Positions 61,232 to 64,000 of a stretch of DNA of 64,000 nt are shown here, piece by piece. The stretch lies in contig NZ_CP138335.1 in assembly GCF_040256745.1 (NCBI RefSeq), forward strand, positions 496,001 to 560,000, written 5' to 3'. The number at the start of each line of letters is the position of its first letter. Position 1 is the stretch's first letter. The translations under genes were made by a program, and so were the position numbers. Source of the stretch: Scrofimicrobium sp. R131 (GTDB lineage: Bacteria > Actinomycetota > Actinomycetes > Actinomycetales > Actinomycetaceae). The notes beneath the pieces are model-generated. The model worked only from the letters and a program-made list of their open reading frames with translations. It made no database searches and was not told where the DNA came from.

Positions 61232-61870
61232 ATGAGTCTGCTCTACCCGCAATCGTGCGCCGGTTGTGGCCGGTGGGATTGGCGGCTGTGTCCGGACTGC
61301 CAAATGCTGGCCGGGGCCGAGCCAAACTTGGGTTCACTCGACAACGATTGGGGGGTCCCCACGGTTCCCGTCTGGTCGCTGGGACGTTACGGCGGTCCGC
61401 TGCGGTCGATCATTTTGAGCGCGAAGCACGAGCGGGGGCAGAACCTGGACGGGTTCCTGTACCAGGCGGGGGCGACGCTGGCGGTGGCGGCCGCCGAGGT
61501 GCTGGAGCCGGCCCGCCAGATTTGGGTGGTGCCGGCGCCCTCCTCCTGGCGCCGGCGCTGGGATCGGCGGGAGATTGTCCCCTCGGTGGCCCGTGGGGTG
61601 GGAGACTCGCTGGCGGCCAGCCTGCCCGGCTCCCGGGTTCGCCTCGCCCCGGCGCTGAAGTTGCGGGTGGGTCGGCGCAGTCAGACGGGCCGAGGGTCCC
61701 GGGCCCGCCGGTCCGGACGCGAGGGGGCATTTTCGCTGGTTGCGGAACCGCCGCCCGGATGCGCGGTTGTGCTGGTGGATGATGTGCTCACGACTGGCGC
61801 CACCATGAGGGAGATGTGGCACGAGGTGGGGGAGCCGGTCCAGGTAGGCCTGGTCCTCGCCCGAGCGTAA
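61232..61870 (+). CDS. ComF family phosphoribosyltransferase-like protein
   Basis: A 212-residue protein with an N-terminal zinc-ribbon (C9, C12, C20, C23) and a type I phosphoribosyltransferase fold with the PRPP-binding motif VVLVDDVLTTGATM near the C-terminus. Members are linked to DNA uptake in naturally competent bacteria. Its position between lpqB and hpf is conserved in actinobacteria, so the gene alone does not show competence. Confidence 0.87.
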   Translation: MSLLYPQSCAGCGRWDWRLCPDCQMLAGAEPNLGSLDNDWGVPTVPVWSLGRYGGPLRSIILSAKHERGQNLDGFLYQAGATLAVAAAEVLEPARQIWVVPAPSSWRRRWDRREIVPSVARGVGDSLAASLPGSRVRLAPALKLRVGRRSQTGRGSRARRSGREGAFSLVAEPPPGCAVVLVDDVLTTGATMREMWHEVGEPVQVGLVLARA

Positions 61871-61989
61871 CGTCCGCGGATGTGTCGGCGATCACGTATG
61901 ATTATTTAACCGGACAGTAAAGGAGGCGTTCGCGGCTTGGCTGGACCAAGCCTAATCCTGTCAGATTGTTCTCTTCCTGGAGGATCCTC

Positions 61990-62646
61990 ATGGATATCAT
62001 CATCAACGGTCGTAACACCGATATCAGTCCCACATTCCGTGAACTTGCTGAAGGCAAGCTGGAGAAAGTTACGCTCTTCTACCCGCGAGCTCAAAGGGTC
62101 GACGTCGTGGTCACCCGGCAAAAGAATCCGCGCCTAGCGGACACGGCGGAACGAATTGAACTGACCGTCTACGGAAAGGGCCCGGTGATTCGAGCGGAAG
62201 CCGAAGCTGCCGACCGTTACGCTGCGATTGACCTGGCGGTAGGGAAGCTCTACGAGCGACTCCGCCGCCTGCGCGACCGGGTGAAGGACCACCGGCGCCA
62301 TCGGAACGAGCCCAAGCTTGAGGTGGAGTTGGATGCAGCTCACGGGGATTCGGCCGAGACGGGGGAGGACCTCTCCAATGCGGAGAACTTCCACCTGCGC
62401 AGCGCCGGCGACCTGCAGGTTGGGGAAGCCCGCGAAGAGCAGTTGGGGGACTCGCCGGTTGTGGTCCGGCAGAAGGTGCACGAAGCGGCTCCTATGAGCG
62501 TGGATGAGGCGCTGTACCAGATGGAGTTGGTGGGTCACCCGTTCTTCCTGTTCGTGGATGAGGACACCAAGCAGCCGTGCGTGGTTTACCACCGCAGCGG
62601 CTGGACCTACGGGGTGATCAGGCTGAACACCAGGGTTGACCTGTAG
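61990..62646 (+). CDS. hpf: Ribosome hibernation promoting factor, long form
   Basis: A 218-residue long HPF. The ATG at 61990 follows GGAGG (61978-61982); an in-frame ATG at 61966 lacks such a site. The N-terminal domain (1-100) is the ribosome-binding YfiA fold. A charged linker follows, then the dimerisation domain (VVRQKVHEAAPMSVDEALYQMELVGHPFFLFVDEDTKQPCVVYHRSGWTYGVIRL). It inactivates ribosomes as 100S dimers under slow growth. It is followed by its terminator and the last palindrome copy before secA. Confidence 0.94.
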   Translation: MDIIINGRNTDISPTFRELAEGKLEKVTLFYPRAQRVDVVVTRQKNPRLADTAERIELTVYGKGPVIRAEAEAADRYAAIDLAVGKLYERLRRLRDRVKDHRRHRNEPKLEVELDAAHGDSAETGEDLSNAENFHLRSAGDLQVGEAREEQLGDSPVVVRQKVHEAAPMSVDEALYQMELVGHPFFLFVDEDTKQPCVVYHRSGWTYGVIRLNTRVDL

Positions 62647-62660
62647 TTTTAGGTTTTTGA

Positions 62661-62690
62661 TGGGGGGCTGCCCGCAGGGGCAGCCCCCCA
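62661..62690 (+). terminator. Rho-independent terminator of hpf
   Basis: Perfect 13-base-pair stem (TGGGGGGCTGCCC / GGGCAGCCCCCCA) with loop GCAG, directly followed by TTTT. The last six stem bases are also the first bases of palindrome copy 12. Confidence 0.92.
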
Positions 62691-62736
62691 TTTTGCCGAC
62701 TGGTCGGGGATTCACGCCCAGTCGGCAAAATGGGGG
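62685..62736. repeat. Dispersed palindrome, copy 12 (overlapping the hpf terminator, upstream of secA)
   Basis: Arms CCCCCATTTTGCCGACTGG / CCAGTCGGCAAAATGGGGG give 19 perfect pairs around a 14-base loop. The left arm uses the terminator's downstream half and its T run, so the two hairpins cannot form together. Confidence 0.9.
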
Positions 62737-62829
62737 CAATGTCGCGTTTGGCCGCCATTTTCCGTAGACTGTCATGGGATAGGTGCAGGATTTGCACCAG
62801 ACAAAATAGAGCAGAAACAAGGAGCTTCA

Positions 62830-64000
<1,171 letters not shown>

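Overview
The window is a gene-dense, high-GC stretch of a Gram-positive actinobacterial chromosome. Evidence for this is a WhiB regulator, MtrA-MtrB-LpqB followed by ComF, HPF and SecA, a long-form HPF, the succinylase lysine pathway (DapC, DapD), frequent GTG/TTG starts, and two LytR-CpsA-Psr ligases. The gene set fits the Actinomycetales (Actinomyces-like), but the species cannot be read from the sequence. No rRNA, tRNA, CRISPR array, insertion sequence, phage gene or origin was found. Left part (1-10935): housekeeping and signalling genes: the typA 3' end, ferredoxin-dapC, citrate synthase, dapD, a DUF885 peptidase-maf pair, a class III adenylyl cyclase and an OmpR-type two-component system. 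Middle (10903-51203): a large cell-surface glycan region with galE, two LCP ligases, GtrA/GtrB-type lipid-linked sugar genes, a phosphoglycerol transferase interrupted by an amber codon, a secreted amidase, an ABC flippase, many glycosyltransferases, a TagGH/Wzm-Wzt-type exporter, an RgpF-like protein and a complete dTDP-rhamnose set (rmlA, rmlB, fused rmlC-rmlD). All five enzyme types of a WbpA/B/D/E/I-like route to UDP-2,3-diacetamido-uronic acid are also present, divided between two loci about 20 kb apart. Right part (51200-64000): the widely shared actinobacterial block whiB - large GT2 - DUF5719 - zincin-like protein - DUF3499 - mtrA - mtrB - lpqB - comF - hpf - secA (secA runs off the end). 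The most unusual feature is a family of at least twelve short palindromes built on GACTGG...CCAGTC. They lie between genes, over stop codons, and five times inside open reading frames (dapC, maf twice, the DUF885 gene, one GT2 gene), where they add short peptides in only two reading frames. This resembles the behaviour of Rickettsia palindromic elements. One copy carries a compensatory base-pair change, and one overlaps the hpf terminator just before secA. Other notable points are a split/fused paralogous GT2-GT4 pair, three convergent gene pairs sharing one CTAG as both stop codons, a G12 tract, and a zincin-family protein without its HExxH motif.
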